Source: Hydrogenovibrio marinus (GTDB lineage: Bacteria > Pseudomonadota > Gammaproteobacteria > Thiomicrospirales > Thiomicrospiraceae). From it: 64,000 nt of DNA. Positions 1-8,013 of the stretch are shown here, piece by piece. Both the position numbers and the translations under genes were made by a program. The notes beneath the pieces are model-generated. The model saw nothing but the letters and a program-made list of their open reading frames with translations. It was not told the origin of the DNA and did no database searches. Numbering within the stretch: the first letter of the stretch is position 1; each line of letters begins with the position of its first letter. The stretch spans positions 2,356,001 through 2,420,000 of the forward strand of contig NZ_AP020335.1 in NCBI RefSeq assembly GCF_013340845.1, read 5' to 3'.

Positions 1-1227
1 CCCAATGGCGTACGAGACGGTAAGTGGAAGTCCGGCTTCCTGAAACTGGCAGAAAAAACCGGTGCGCCTATTTTGCCAATTTATACCGATGCCCGTAACT
101 CAGCACTGTTCTATGGTTTATCGACCATTTACAAGCCACTGGGTACCTTGATGCTAGTGAAGGAAATGTTCAATAAGAACGACCAAACCATCCACTTCCA
201 TGTCGGTGGTTTGATTCCTTGGAAGTCTATCAAAAACAGTCGATTTAACTACAAACAAGCGGCTCAACTGCTGAGAAAACATATTTATCGCCTCGATAAC
301 CAAAAGAAAGCGGCGAAAAAGCTGCCATTTGAAATTGAGGAAACCATCGCTCACCCCGTTGATCGTAAAAACCTGAAGAAGGCATTGAAAGATGGTCAAC
401 TTCTTGGGAAAACCGCTGACGGTAAAATCATCTACCTGTTTGACTACGATGCGGATTCCCCGGTCATTCGAGAAATTGGTCGTTTGCGTGAATTGACCTT
501 CCGCACCGTTGAAGAGGGTACCGGGCATGCGCTGGACTTGGATCAATATGATGCTGACTACAAACACCTTGTGCTTTGGGATGACGAAGACCTGGAAATC
601 GTCGGTGCTTATCGCATGGGGGAAGTTGCCAATATTCTCGAAAAGAAAGGTAAAAAAGGTCTGTACACCACCACCCTGTTTGACTTGAAAGCAGAGTTCG
701 ACCCGATTCTGCCGGAAGCCTTGGAAATGGGGCGCAGCTTCGTACAACCTCGTTACTGGGGTAAACGCAGCTTAGATTACCTTTGGTACGGTATCGGCGC
801 TTATGTGAACCACAACCCGAATATCAAGTACATGTTTGGGCCTGTCAGCCTTTCGGACGCCTATTCTCAAGAAGCCAAAGAAATCATCGTCGCTTTCTAC
901 AAGAAGCAATTCGGCTCGGATCGTGACTTTGCCGTTGGCAAGCGCCCGTTTGAAGTATCTGAATCGGTCAAAACCTTGGCGGAAACCGAATTCACTGGAG
1001 ACTACAAAGAAGCCTATAAAAAGCTGAATACGATTCTTGATGAATATGGCATAAAGGTTCCAACGCTATTCAAACAGTATGCAGAACTCTGCGAGCCAGG
1101 CGGTTGCCGATTCATCGATTTCAGCGTTGATCCAGACTTCAACAACTGCATCGACAGTTTGATTCTGGTCGAGCTGGACAAGATCAAAGAAAAAAAACGG
1201 GAACGCTACTTATCTCCTATCCGCTAA
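1..1227 (+). CDS. bifunctional acyltransferase, OlsF/hemolysin-like (5' truncated)
   Basis: The reading frame is open from the first base, so the start lies outside the window; the TTG at 73 is internal. Residues from the window edge (GFLKLAEKTGAPILPIY) match the end of a PlsC-type lysophospholipid acyltransferase domain. The second half (from about 480 nt: GRLRELTFRTVEEGTG, then WDDEDLEIVGAYRMG) matches the GNAT-like domain of ornithine N-acyltransferases (OlsB, 'putative hemolysin'). Fusion of both domains is the OlsF arrangement, which makes ornithine lipids from ornithine and two acyl groups at the inner membrane. The GNAT domain comes after the PlsC domain, as in OlsF. A generic acyltransferase of unknown substrate is the alternative. 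Family call fairly sure, substrate inferred. Confidence 0.7.
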   Translation, partial: PNGVRDGKWKSGFLKLAEKTGAPILPIYTDARNSALFYGLSTIYKPLGTLMLVKEMFNKNDQTIHFHVGGLIPWKSIKNSRFNYKQAAQLLRKHIYRLDNQKKAAKKLPFEIEETIAHPVDRKNLKKALKDGQLLGKTADGKIIYLFDYDADSPVIREIGRLRELTFRTVEEGTGHALDLDQYDADYKHLVLWDDEDLEIVGAYRMGEVANILEKKGKKGLYTTTLFDLKAEFDPILPEALEMGRSFVQPRYWGKRSLDYLWYGIGAYVNHNPNIKYMFGPVSLSDAYSQEAKEIIVAFYKKQFGSDRDFAVGKRPFEVSESVKTLAETEFTGDYKEAYKKLNTILDEYGIKVPTLFKQYAELCEPGGCRFIDFSVDPDFNNCIDSLILVELDKIKEKKRERYLSPIR

Positions 1228-1287
1228 TATTCATGTTGATACTGAATAAAACTGCGTAAAAATTATGATAAAACTCCTTTATGGGGT

Positions 1288-1316
1288 TAGACAATTTTAC
1301 GAACTGTTTGTACAAT
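1288..1316 (+). promoter_or_regulatory. candidate sigma-70 promoter of the first PilZ-like gene
   Basis: TAGACA (1288-1293), a 17-base spacer and TACAAT (1311-1316) form a reasonable -35/-10 pair 30 bases before the gene. The -10 stretch TTTGTACAAT with a following TTAG recurs before the duplicated unit (2798-2811), so the duplication carried its promoter region. Predicted only. Confidence 0.45.
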
Positions 1317-1345
1317 TTAGTAAATGATAATAAAAGCGAGTCAAC

Positions 1346-2287
1346 ATGGGTTTTTGGTTTGAGAATGGCGATGCCAGGCGTTTCCAACGCATAGAAATGC
1401 CGGTACAGATTTATATCTCACCTGCAAAGCCCATAAGAGACAAAGAAATTTTCGGTCTCGGCATTGATTACTTTCCCCCCTCCGTTGAAAAGAAAATTCA
1501 AAAAACCAAACTCGACCTATGGCACTGGATAAAACATATTCAGGAGCAACGAGACATTCTGGAACCTGTTTTCATTGAGGTAGTCGATTTAATTGATACC
1601 TTCGGCGAAGTCATAAAGGGCGCTTGCATCGGCAAAAACCCGGCAGCAAATCCAAAAACACTGCTCACATTGCGACACTTGCAAAACGGCTTTTTGGGCA
1701 TCAACACTTTAAGGGAACCGGCTCCGAAGACTTTCCAGTATTTCGACTCGATGAATCAGAAGTTTCTTGTGTATGCAGAAAATCTGGTGCAAAGCCTGCA
1801 AAAATCAACACCGACACAGTTTGCCTTGAATACCAACTTTCAAACTGAATTCGATATTGATAAAACCATCGCCAACTTTGAAAAGCCCAAGTTCAAGCAA
1901 GTGCCGTTAGCGCAATCCTTGTACTACTTGGCGCGATACATCAATTTGCACCTAGAAGGTTATACAAATTTTTTGAAGGACTTTCAACCTGTCAAACTAC
2001 CGAAACAATGGGAAAAGGAACACGCTAGTGTCAGTGCCTGTGGCATCGCCATCCATGTACCAAAACGCTTTGCGCTGAACTCGAAAGTGGAAACCAACTT
2101 CTATTTTTCGGAGACCGACGAGGTGCTCAAATTGAAAGCCACCATCGTTCGTTGCAACTCGCTCCCAAAAGAGCAGACCGAGTGTAATGCCTTGGATTTC
2201 GATTTCCCGACCAGCTCCGACCAATCTTTAATCCAGCGACAACTGGAGCAATTTCAGATTACCCGTTGTCTGGCTTTTGGCTTATAG
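1346..2287 (+). CDS. PilZ-like protein with long internal insert, copy 1
   Basis: This is a 313-residue protein. It carries the PilZ signature RxxxR at residues 11-15 (RRFQR) near the N-terminus, but the second PilZ signature, [D/N]xSxxG, appears only at 228-233 (SVSACG). About 210 residues of mostly helical sequence lie between them, where ordinary PilZ domains have about 30. The first position of the second motif is Ser instead of Asp/Asn. Atypical PilZ proteins with helical inserts (tPilZ type, such as XC6012 of Xanthomonas) are known, so a cyclic-di-GMP or protein-interaction role is plausible. It is followed 9 bases later by a small helical gene, and the pair is repeated at 2838-4207. 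No signal peptide or membrane segment. Domain call moderate, function inferred. Confidence 0.6.
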   Translation: MGFWFENGDARRFQRIEMPVQIYISPAKPIRDKEIFGLGIDYFPPSVEKKIQKTKLDLWHWIKHIQEQRDILEPVFIEVVDLIDTFGEVIKGACIGKNPAANPKTLLTLRHLQNGFLGINTLREPAPKTFQYFDSMNQKFLVYAENLVQSLQKSTPTQFALNTNFQTEFDIDKTIANFEKPKFKQVPLAQSLYYLARYINLHLEGYTNFLKDFQPVKLPKQWEKEHASVSACGIAIHVPKRFALNSKVETNFYFSETDEVLKLKATIVRCNSLPKEQTECNALDFDFPTSSDQSLIQRQLEQFQITRCLAFGL

Positions 2288-2296
2288 GAAAATAAA

Positions 2297-2707
2297 ATGA
2301 TGTCGAGCCGCGCTAAGCAAAGACCTGTCGAAGCTTTCTATATGAACGCCCTGCCATTTTCCGCCCGAAAAGTAGGTCTGTTGTTTTTTCGAGAATATCG
2401 CTTGGATCAACTAGTCAATATGCGCATAGCGCAGATAGACAAAGACTTGGAAACTCGCTTTAAACTTGCTCCTGAGATTTGGGAGCTGACACTTAATTAC
2501 GTTATCCTCACCAAGCTCAGTAGCTTCACCATTCACTCACAACTGACCGCTGCACACCTTGTCGGACTGCAGAAAGTCGCTGCCTTGTCGTTAGATGAAC
2601 CCAAAGCCAATACCTCACAGCTGATTAAAAAAGTTCAAGAGCATGCGCCGATTTTGGCTGATTGGCTCAAACAGTTGAAAACGGCTATCGCCAAAAAGAA
2701 AAGTTAA
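2297..2707 (+). CDS. small helical protein paired with PilZ-like gene, copy 1
   Basis: A 136-residue protein that I do not recognise. It aligns along its length with the protein at 3791-4207. Shared blocks include a MN(x)3P start region, the LNYVILTKLSxF block near residues 73-84, and ADWLKQL / EDWLKQL near the C-terminus. It looks soluble and all-helical. The Shine-Dalgarno AGGAAA overlaps the stop of the upstream PilZ-like gene, so the two are translationally linked. Homology to the paralogue begins upstream of the internal Met (MNALPF), which supports the start at 2297. The strict pairing suggests a partner or effector of the PilZ-like protein; this is inference. Confidence 0.7.
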   Translation: MMSSRAKQRPVEAFYMNALPFSARKVGLLFFREYRLDQLVNMRIAQIDKDLETRFKLAPEIWELTLNYVILTKLSSFTIHSQLTAAHLVGLQKVAALSLDEPKANTSQLIKKVQEHAPILADWLKQLKTAIAKKKS

Positions 2708-2775
2708 CGCCCTTCCAAAAGACTTTTTGAATAAATTCTTCAAACCACACAATAAGCATTCAAAGCCCATAGATA

Positions 2776-2790
2776 GTCGGGCAAGCCGAC
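2776..2790. repeat. short hairpin between the duplicated units
   Basis: GTCGG-gcaag-CCGAC can form a 5-bp stem just ahead of the second unit's promoter region. There is no T-run, so it is a weak terminator candidate at best. Confidence 0.3.
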
Positions 2791-2837
2791 AAACACTTTT
2801 GTACAATCTTAGGAAGTAATACATTAAGTGAGGTGAC

Positions 2838-3782
2838 ATGGGCTATTGGTTTGAAAAAGGGGAATCTAGACGTTTTCCTAGAATTAACATGTCTATTCAG
2901 GTCCACATTACGCCAGACACTCCTATTCGTAGTCTAGATATCTATGCTTTGGGAATTAATTACTTTCCACCATCTGTTGAAAAAAAGATTCAACAAACCA
3001 AGCTTGATGTTTGGCATTGGGTCAAACGCATTCAAGAACAAAAAGACATTCTCGACCCTGTCTTCATTGAAGCGGTCGACTTGATTGATACTTTTGGCGA
3101 AGTCATCAAAGCTGCTCAACAGGGAAAAAATCCCGAACTCAGTGACCCAAAAGACCCTGTCATCCTGCAGAAACTGTTTACCGGATTTCAAAAGATTTTC
3201 GCGCTACAAGAACCCGCACCGAAAACTTTTTATTACTTTGACCAAATGAATCAGAAATTCCTATCCTATGCGCAAAATTTGGTTTTCAGTCTAAAAAAAT
3301 CATCGCCGGGCAAGTTTGTCTCAACCATGGATTTCCAAACTGATTTCGAGCTGGACAACACCATCGCCAGTTTCAGCAAACCGAAATTCAAACAAGTACC
3401 GTTAGCTCAAGCGCTGTTTTATCTGGCAAGATATTTAGACTTGCACATCAATGCCTACATTGAATACCTGAATGATTTACAACCGCTAAAAACCGCCAGA
3501 AAAGCGCCCACAAAAGATGTCGACATCAGCGCCAGTGGACTCGCAATCAAATCCAGTAAACGGTTTCCTTTGGGGTGCAAGGTAAACGTGCTGCTGTATT
3601 TTGCCGATACCAATGAAACATTAAAATTATCAGCAACGATTGTCCGTTCCGCCACTATGCATGGTGAAGAAACAGAATGTAATGCTGTTGATTATTATTT
3701 TCCGAATGGAAAAGACCAAAATATCATTCAACGTCAAATCGAACTGCAACAACTCTATCGTTGCCCTGACATCACTCTCTAG
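2838..3782 (+). CDS. PilZ-like protein with long internal insert, copy 2
   Basis: A 314-residue paralogue of the protein at 1346-2287. The two are near-identical in blocks such as NYFPPSVEKKIQ, VDLIDTFGEVIK and KPKFKQVPLAQ. RxxxR is at residues 11-15 (RRFPR). The distant second motif is canonical here (DISASG, 229-234), whereas copy 1 has Ser at the first position, so the copies may differ in ligand binding. The Shine-Dalgarno GAGGTG precedes ATG 2838. The upstream region resembles that of copy 1 (TTTGTACAAT; AAG-GAG...ACATGGG), so the duplication unit included the leader. The copies have diverged clearly, so the duplication is not recent. Confidence 0.62.
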   Translation: MGYWFEKGESRRFPRINMSIQVHITPDTPIRSLDIYALGINYFPPSVEKKIQQTKLDVWHWVKRIQEQKDILDPVFIEAVDLIDTFGEVIKAAQQGKNPELSDPKDPVILQKLFTGFQKIFALQEPAPKTFYYFDQMNQKFLSYAQNLVFSLKKSSPGKFVSTMDFQTDFELDNTIASFSKPKFKQVPLAQALFYLARYLDLHINAYIEYLNDLQPLKTARKAPTKDVDISASGLAIKSSKRFPLGCKVNVLLYFADTNETLKLSATIVRSATMHGEETECNAVDYYFPNGKDQNIIQRQIELQQLYRCPDITL

Positions 3783-3790
3783 GTAACGAT

Positions 3791-4207
3791 ATGTTTGCAA
3801 GAATCTTCAACCTCAGAACCATCGAACTGACTTTCATGAACGAAATGCCTATACCGGCAAGAGAAGCAGGCAGGGCACTTTTTCGTGATTATCTGCTTGA
3901 TGAACTGGTGACCATGCGGCTCGAAGGACTTGACCCTGCACTTGAAGAGCGATTCAATCTCTCCCCGGATATCTGGCGACGCACATTGAATTATGTCATC
4001 TTAACCAAACTCAGCACCTTTAGCATCAACCCCTTTCTTGAGTATAAACACTTGGTGCGTTTGCGCCAAATCGCAATACTGACATTCGGTGAGGAAAACA
4101 CCAGTATGGCGACATTAATTCAAAAGGCTCAGGACAGAGGGGCAACGATTTTGGAAGACTGGCTAAAGCAGCTGAATGCCGCATTGAAAAAACACAAGCC
4201 GGATTAA
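3791..4207 (+). CDS. small helical protein paired with PilZ-like gene, copy 2
   Basis: A 138-residue paralogue of the protein at 2297-2707, likewise starting 9 bases after its PilZ-like partner with an AGGTAA ribosome site at the partner's stop. Conserved features are RTxELTFMNEMP at the start (compare RPVEAFYMN), LNYVILTKLSTF in the middle and LEDWLKQLNAALKK at the end. No known family recognised. Its last four bases overlap the end of the convergent sdhE gene. A second copy in the same order argues that the pair works as a unit. Confidence 0.7.
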   Translation: MFARIFNLRTIELTFMNEMPIPAREAGRALFRDYLLDELVTMRLEGLDPALEERFNLSPDIWRRTLNYVILTKLSTFSINPFLEYKHLVRLRQIAILTFGEENTSMATLIQKAQDRGATILEDWLKQLNAALKKHKPD

Positions 4208-4491
4208 AACGAGCCTTCAACCTGCAAATAATGGCGTCGGATATTACGGATTAACTCTCTAAACTCATCCGGCGCTTGCATCTCATCCATCATCCATTCA
4301 AACAGCGCTTGATCTTCCTGCTCCAATAGCCGGGCAAACAGGATACGTTCATCTTCATTCTTCAGTTGTGAGACATAGGGCTTAAGTAGCACTTCGGTTT
4401 CAGCATTGCCGCGTCGACAGGCGTTCGCCAGTGCTTTTCGCTGCAATTCCTCGGTCAAAATCTGCCAGGTTGGGGTCAGCAATTGGTACAT
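4204..4491 (-). CDS. sdhE: succinate dehydrogenase assembly factor SdhE
   Basis: A 95-residue protein of the SdhE/SDHAF2 family, which promotes covalent attachment of FAD to SdhA. The family signature RRGxxE is present (CRRGNAETEVLL), as is the conserved acidic/aromatic block (LLEQEDQALFEWM). It is the last gene of the sdhCDAB-sdhE operon, 11 bases after sdhB. The reverse-oriented dispersed motif at 4457-4475 lies inside it and encodes TPTWQIL, near the N-terminus. The 3' end overlaps the convergent gene at 3791-4207 by four bases, leaving no room for a terminator. Confidence 0.9.
   Translation of the reverse strand: MYQLLTPTWQILTEELQRKALANACRRGNAETEVLLKPYVSQLKNEDERILFARLLEQEDQALFEWMMDEMQAPDEFRELIRNIRRHYLQVEGSF
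4457..4475 (-). repeat. dispersed CCAACCTGGCAGA motif, copy 1
   Basis: On the minus strand this reads CCCCAACCTGGCAGATTTT, an exact match to the consensus, within sdhE codons. Confidence 0.75.
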
Positions 4492-4502
4492 GGCAATTCC
4501 AT

Positions 4503-5207
4503 TCAGTCCAACTGTTTCGCCAACATCATGGATTTTAATTCATTGATGGCGCGGCTTGGATTCAAGCCTTTCGGACAACTTGCGGTGCAGTTCTGGATAT
4601 TGCGACAACGAAAAGTTTTATAAGGATCGTCCAACGCTTCCAAACGATCTCGTGTTGTAATATCACGTGAATCCACTACAAATCTGTGTGCCGCCAGTAG
4701 AGCCGCAGGGCCGTGAAACTTGTCGGGATTCCACCAAAAAGACGGGCAACTGGTCGAACAGCAACCACAAAGGATACACTCGTAACTGCCGTCCAGTTTT
4801 TCGCGTTCCTCAGGTGTTTGCAGGATTTCATGATCCAGGTCTTTCGGTGCTGGTTGCAGGTAAGGTTTGACGTCACGATAATGCTGATAGAACAGCTCCA
4901 TATCGATAACCAAATCCTTAATGACCGGCAAACCGGGCAAAGGCTTAATCACCACAGGCGAGGTCAATTCGGAAACACGGGTAATACAACTCAGGCGGTT
5001 TTGTCCGTTGACATTCATGCCGTCCGAACCGCAAACTCCTTCTTTGCAAGAGCTGCGAAAGGTCAGTGTCGGGTCTTGCTCGCGCAATTTTTCCAATGCG
5101 CCGAGTAGCATCATATCTCCGCCGATATCACAGTCTTCCAACACGAAACGCTGTACATGAGGTTTCTCGTCCACTTCAGGATTAAAACGGTCGATTAAAA
5201 ATTCCAT
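4503..5207 (-). CDS. sdhB: succinate dehydrogenase iron-sulfur subunit
   Basis: A 234-residue iron-sulfur subunit of complex II that passes electrons from SdhA to quinone. The 2Fe-2S ligands are C54, C59, D62 and C74 (SSCKEGVCGSDG...LSC); Asp at the third ligand position is usual for this family. The 4Fe-4S and 3Fe-4S clusters use the CILCGCCSTSCP block (144-155) and the later CRNIQNCTASCPKG block. It starts 17 bases after sdhA with a good ribosome site (GGAGAG). Length is normal. It is the fourth gene of the minus-strand operon. Confidence 0.96.
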   Translation of the reverse strand: MEFLIDRFNPEVDEKPHVQRFVLEDCDIGGDMMLLGALEKLREQDPTLTFRSSCKEGVCGSDGMNVNGQNRLSCITRVSELTSPVVIKPLPGLPVIKDLVIDMELFYQHYRDVKPYLQPAPKDLDHEILQTPEEREKLDGSYECILCGCCSTSCPSFWWNPDKFHGPAALLAAHRFVVDSRDITTRDRLEALDDPYKTFRCRNIQNCTASCPKGLNPSRAINELKSMMLAKQLD

Positions 5208-5224
5208 TCTTCTCTCCTTGTGAA

Positions 5225-7012
5225 CTAGTAGACTCGCGCCTTTGGCGGGAAGGTTTCAACGGTTAACGGCTTGGTGGTAACTGGCTTATATCGCAACTGG
5301 TGGTTTTCCAAAAAGTACAGACTATGCTTCATCCAGTTTTCATCATCTCGTTCGGTAAAATCCACTCGAGAGTGTGCACCGCGACTTTCGGTTCTCGCCA
5401 ATGCGGAATAAACCGTGGCGGTCGCCAACCCCATCAAGTTCTCCAGCTCAAACGCTTCAAGGCGCTCCAGATTGAACGCATTGCTGTGGTCATGTAAACG
5501 CACCAAGTCCAATCTATCCTGCAACACCTCAAGCTCTTTCAGCAGAGATTGCATACTTTCCTCATTGCGGAACACCCCACAACCGACCTGCATGGCTACC
5601 TGCAAGTCATGGCGAATTTCGGCAATAGTTTCCGTTTTATGATTTTTTTCCTGCGGTTGAGCCCAACGGTTCAAGCGCTCCGCCGCTTTCGACAGATTCA
5701 AAGTTTTATCAAAGTGATCGACGGGTTTGGTTTCCAAGTTATGCACGATGTCTTTGGCTGCGGCACGCCCGAATACCACAATATCCAACAGGGAATTACC
5801 GCCCAATCGGTTAGCACCATGCACCGAAACGCAGGCGCATTCACCAACGGCATACAAACCTTTTACCGACTGTGGTTTGCCCACTTCATCCAAAGTAACA
5901 ACCTGACCTTTCAAATTGGTGGGAATACCGCCCATCATATAGTGCGCAGTTGGATACACCGGAATCGCGGCATCGCACATATCCAACCCCAAAAACGTCA
6001 AACCAATGTCACGAATCCCCGGTAGGCGTTTTTTGATCACCTCGGCGTCGATATGCGTCAAATCCAATAACACATGATCTTTCTTTGGTCCGCATCCGCG
6101 ACCTTCTTTCACTTCTATAGCAATCGCGCGTGCCACCACATCACGAGACGCCAAGTCCTTCACATGCGGCGCATACTTGACCATAAAGGCTTCGCCATCG
6201 GCATTTCGCAGTACGCCACCTTCCCCACGTGCCGCTTCAGAAAGCAGCATCCCTTTATTGGCAACACCTGTCGGGTGAAACTGCCAAAACTCCATATCTT
6301 GCAACGGCAATCCGGCACGCAACACCATGCCCAGACCATCCCCAGTGTTGATCTTGGCATTGGTATTGGTTTTGAATAACTGGCAAGCGCCCCCAGTGGC
6401 GATCATCACCACATGAGAACGCAACAACTGGACTTGTCCGGTCTGGATGTTCAACACCACCAAACCGCCAACATTGCCTTCGTCGTCCAATACCAAATCT
6501 ATCGCAAAATATTCATCAAAAAAGGACGTCCCGGCATGGATATTTTGTTGATACAGCGTTTGCAGGATAGCGTGCCCGGTTCTGTCGGCAGCGGCGCAGG
6601 TGCGTGTTGCTTGCGACTCACCGAAATGTCGGCTTTGCCCACCGAAAGGACGTTGATAAATTTTACCTTCATCGGTTCGCGAAAAAGGCACACCAAAATG
6701 TTCCAGCTCCCGAACAATCTCTATCGCCTCTCGGCACATGAACTCAATCGCATCCTGATCGCCGAGATAGTCCGACCCTTTGATGGTGTCGTACATGTGC
6801 CAGTGCCAATTGTCTTCGGTGATATTGCCCAACGCGGCGTTGATCCCCCCTTGCGCGGCGACCGTGTGCGAACGGGTCGGGAACACCTTGGAAACCACGG
6901 CAACCTGCTGATCGGATTTAGACAATTCCAATGCACTACGCAAGCCCGCGCCACCGGCACCGACAATCACCACATCAAAATGAAAAGTATCTATGGCGTC
7001 CAAGTTTGTCAT
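5225..7012 (-). CDS. sdhA: succinate dehydrogenase flavoprotein subunit
   Basis: A 595-residue catalytic subunit of succinate dehydrogenase in the TCA cycle and respiratory chain, peripheral on the inner membrane. The N-terminal Rossmann motif is VVIVGAGGAGLRSA. The histidine that covalently binds FAD lies in RSHTVAAQGG (about residue 49). Substrate-site blocks FHPTG and HGANRLGGNSLLD are intact, and the C-terminal RGAHSRVDF block is present. Length matches the family. Long antisense frames across it are shadows. Co-transcribed with sdhC, sdhD, sdhB and sdhE. Confidence 0.97.
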   Translation of the reverse strand: MTNLDAIDTFHFDVVIVGAGGAGLRSALELSKSDQQVAVVSKVFPTRSHTVAAQGGINAALGNITEDNWHWHMYDTIKGSDYLGDQDAIEFMCREAIEIVRELEHFGVPFSRTDEGKIYQRPFGGQSRHFGESQATRTCAAADRTGHAILQTLYQQNIHAGTSFFDEYFAIDLVLDDEGNVGGLVVLNIQTGQVQLLRSHVVMIATGGACQLFKTNTNAKINTGDGLGMVLRAGLPLQDMEFWQFHPTGVANKGMLLSEAARGEGGVLRNADGEAFMVKYAPHVKDLASRDVVARAIAIEVKEGRGCGPKKDHVLLDLTHIDAEVIKKRLPGIRDIGLTFLGLDMCDAAIPVYPTAHYMMGGIPTNLKGQVVTLDEVGKPQSVKGLYAVGECACVSVHGANRLGGNSLLDIVVFGRAAAKDIVHNLETKPVDHFDKTLNLSKAAERLNRWAQPQEKNHKTETIAEIRHDLQVAMQVGCGVFRNEESMQSLLKELEVLQDRLDLVRLHDHSNAFNLERLEAFELENLMGLATATVYSALARTESRGAHSRVDFTERDDENWMKHSLYFLENHQLRYKPVTTKPLTVETFPPKARVY

Positions 7013-7033
7013 GTGTTTTTCCCAACGAATAAA

Positions 7034-7369
7034 TTAACGACCAATCAGCGTCATGGCGAGGTAAATCAAATCCAGCATCACTGCCAACCAAAAAATGCCG
7101 AAACCAACCAGTTTCATCATCACCAGTTTGCGCGGCAAATAGTCGATGACGACATCCCTGACACCAATCCAGATATGCACCATCACCATCGCCAACCCCA
7201 AAAAAGTCGGTAGTGTGAAATAGGGATTGGTCAATGCAGACTGTAAAACTTGATAAGTTTCGAAATGAAATTGTGAAAGGTAAGCGATGGCAAATGGGAA
7301 GTAGAAAAACAGATAAACCGCGCTGACGCGTTGCCAAAGGTGTGCTTTAGCGCCGGAAAGCATCATCAT
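7034..7369 (-). CDS. sdhD: succinate dehydrogenase membrane anchor subunit D
   Basis: A 111-residue membrane anchor with three hydrophobic segments. The family block AHLWQRVSAVYL is followed by VHIWIGVRDVVIDYLP, which carries the haem- and quinone-side histidine/aspartate. I chose ATG 7369 over the TTG at 7384: a GGAGG ribosome site (7380-7376) sits 6 bases before it, and the ATG overlaps the sdhC stop as ATGA, typical of coupled translation. Three ATG codons in a row (7369, 7366, 7363) leave slight ambiguity. Confidence 0.9.
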   Translation of the reverse strand: MMMLSGAKAHLWQRVSAVYLFFYFPFAIAYLSQFHFETYQVLQSALTNPYFTLPTFLGLAMVMVHIWIGVRDVVIDYLPRKLVMMKLVGFGIFWLAVMLDLIYLAMTLIGR

Positions 7370-7770
7370 AAACTGCCTCCCCAAAACAACCAGGCAAAAA
7401 TGACTTCACCTACCACAAATACCGTCAGGAGAATCTTGCTCCCCAGTGTGGCGTTTGCCAGACAACTTGAAAGACCGAGAAAATCATGTTCCGCCAGCAA
7501 ATGCTTTGCGCCCGCCAACCAATGGAACCAAAGCCCGCTCAACCATGCGAACAATAAAATCTGACCTGACAGAGAACGGCTCAATGCCAAGTTATCGGAA
7601 AAATTTTCGGGAAAGAGAATAAGCTCGTTCAACCACCAGAGCCCAACCACCAAGCCAGCGACCATCAACACACCGGAAATGCGGTGCAAAATCGAGATAT
7701 AAGCATTCAAAGGAAAACGAAACGCCGCCAGATTCAAATTCACTGGACGATTTCCCGGATGATGATACAT
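7366..7770 (-). CDS. sdhC: succinate dehydrogenase cytochrome b556 subunit C
   Basis: A 134-residue integral membrane subunit with three transmembrane helices. The signature SILHRISGVLMV and the haem-ligand region HWLAGAKHLLAEHDF are present. It is the first gene of the sdh operon and has a strong ribosome site (AAGGAGG) 8 bases before ATG 7770. The stop overlaps the sdhD start. The 243-base gap to the divergent TPP enzyme gene must hold promoters for both directions. I see no clear operator there. Confidence 0.93.
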   Translation of the reverse strand: MYHHPGNRPVNLNLAAFRFPLNAYISILHRISGVLMVAGLVVGLWWLNELILFPENFSDNLALSRSLSGQILLFAWLSGLWFHWLAGAKHLLAEHDFLGLSSCLANATLGSKILLTVFVVGEVIFAWLFWGGSL

Positions 7771-8013
7771 GACGTTCCTCCTTGAAAATCCATCTCATTA
7801 AGGTTGATGATTTAGAATGCATCTGCCTGTTCTACCTACTGTGCAGAAAACGATTTGATATTTATCATACGCTTCTTGGATTTAAAAATGTAATCAAATT
7901 CGCCTATAAAAGAATTAGTAAAATCACCCGACCTTCTTGACGTAAAAGCTTGAAAATTTCTCCCGCTGTTTTAAGATGAAAGCTCGCACAACACCAAAGG
8001 AAGGGTGGCACTA

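Noticed and set aside
5300-7213. Long plus-strand frames antisense to sdhA and sdhB
   Set aside because: They are shadows of strongly conserved minus-strand genes, with no ribosome sites or recognisable domains.
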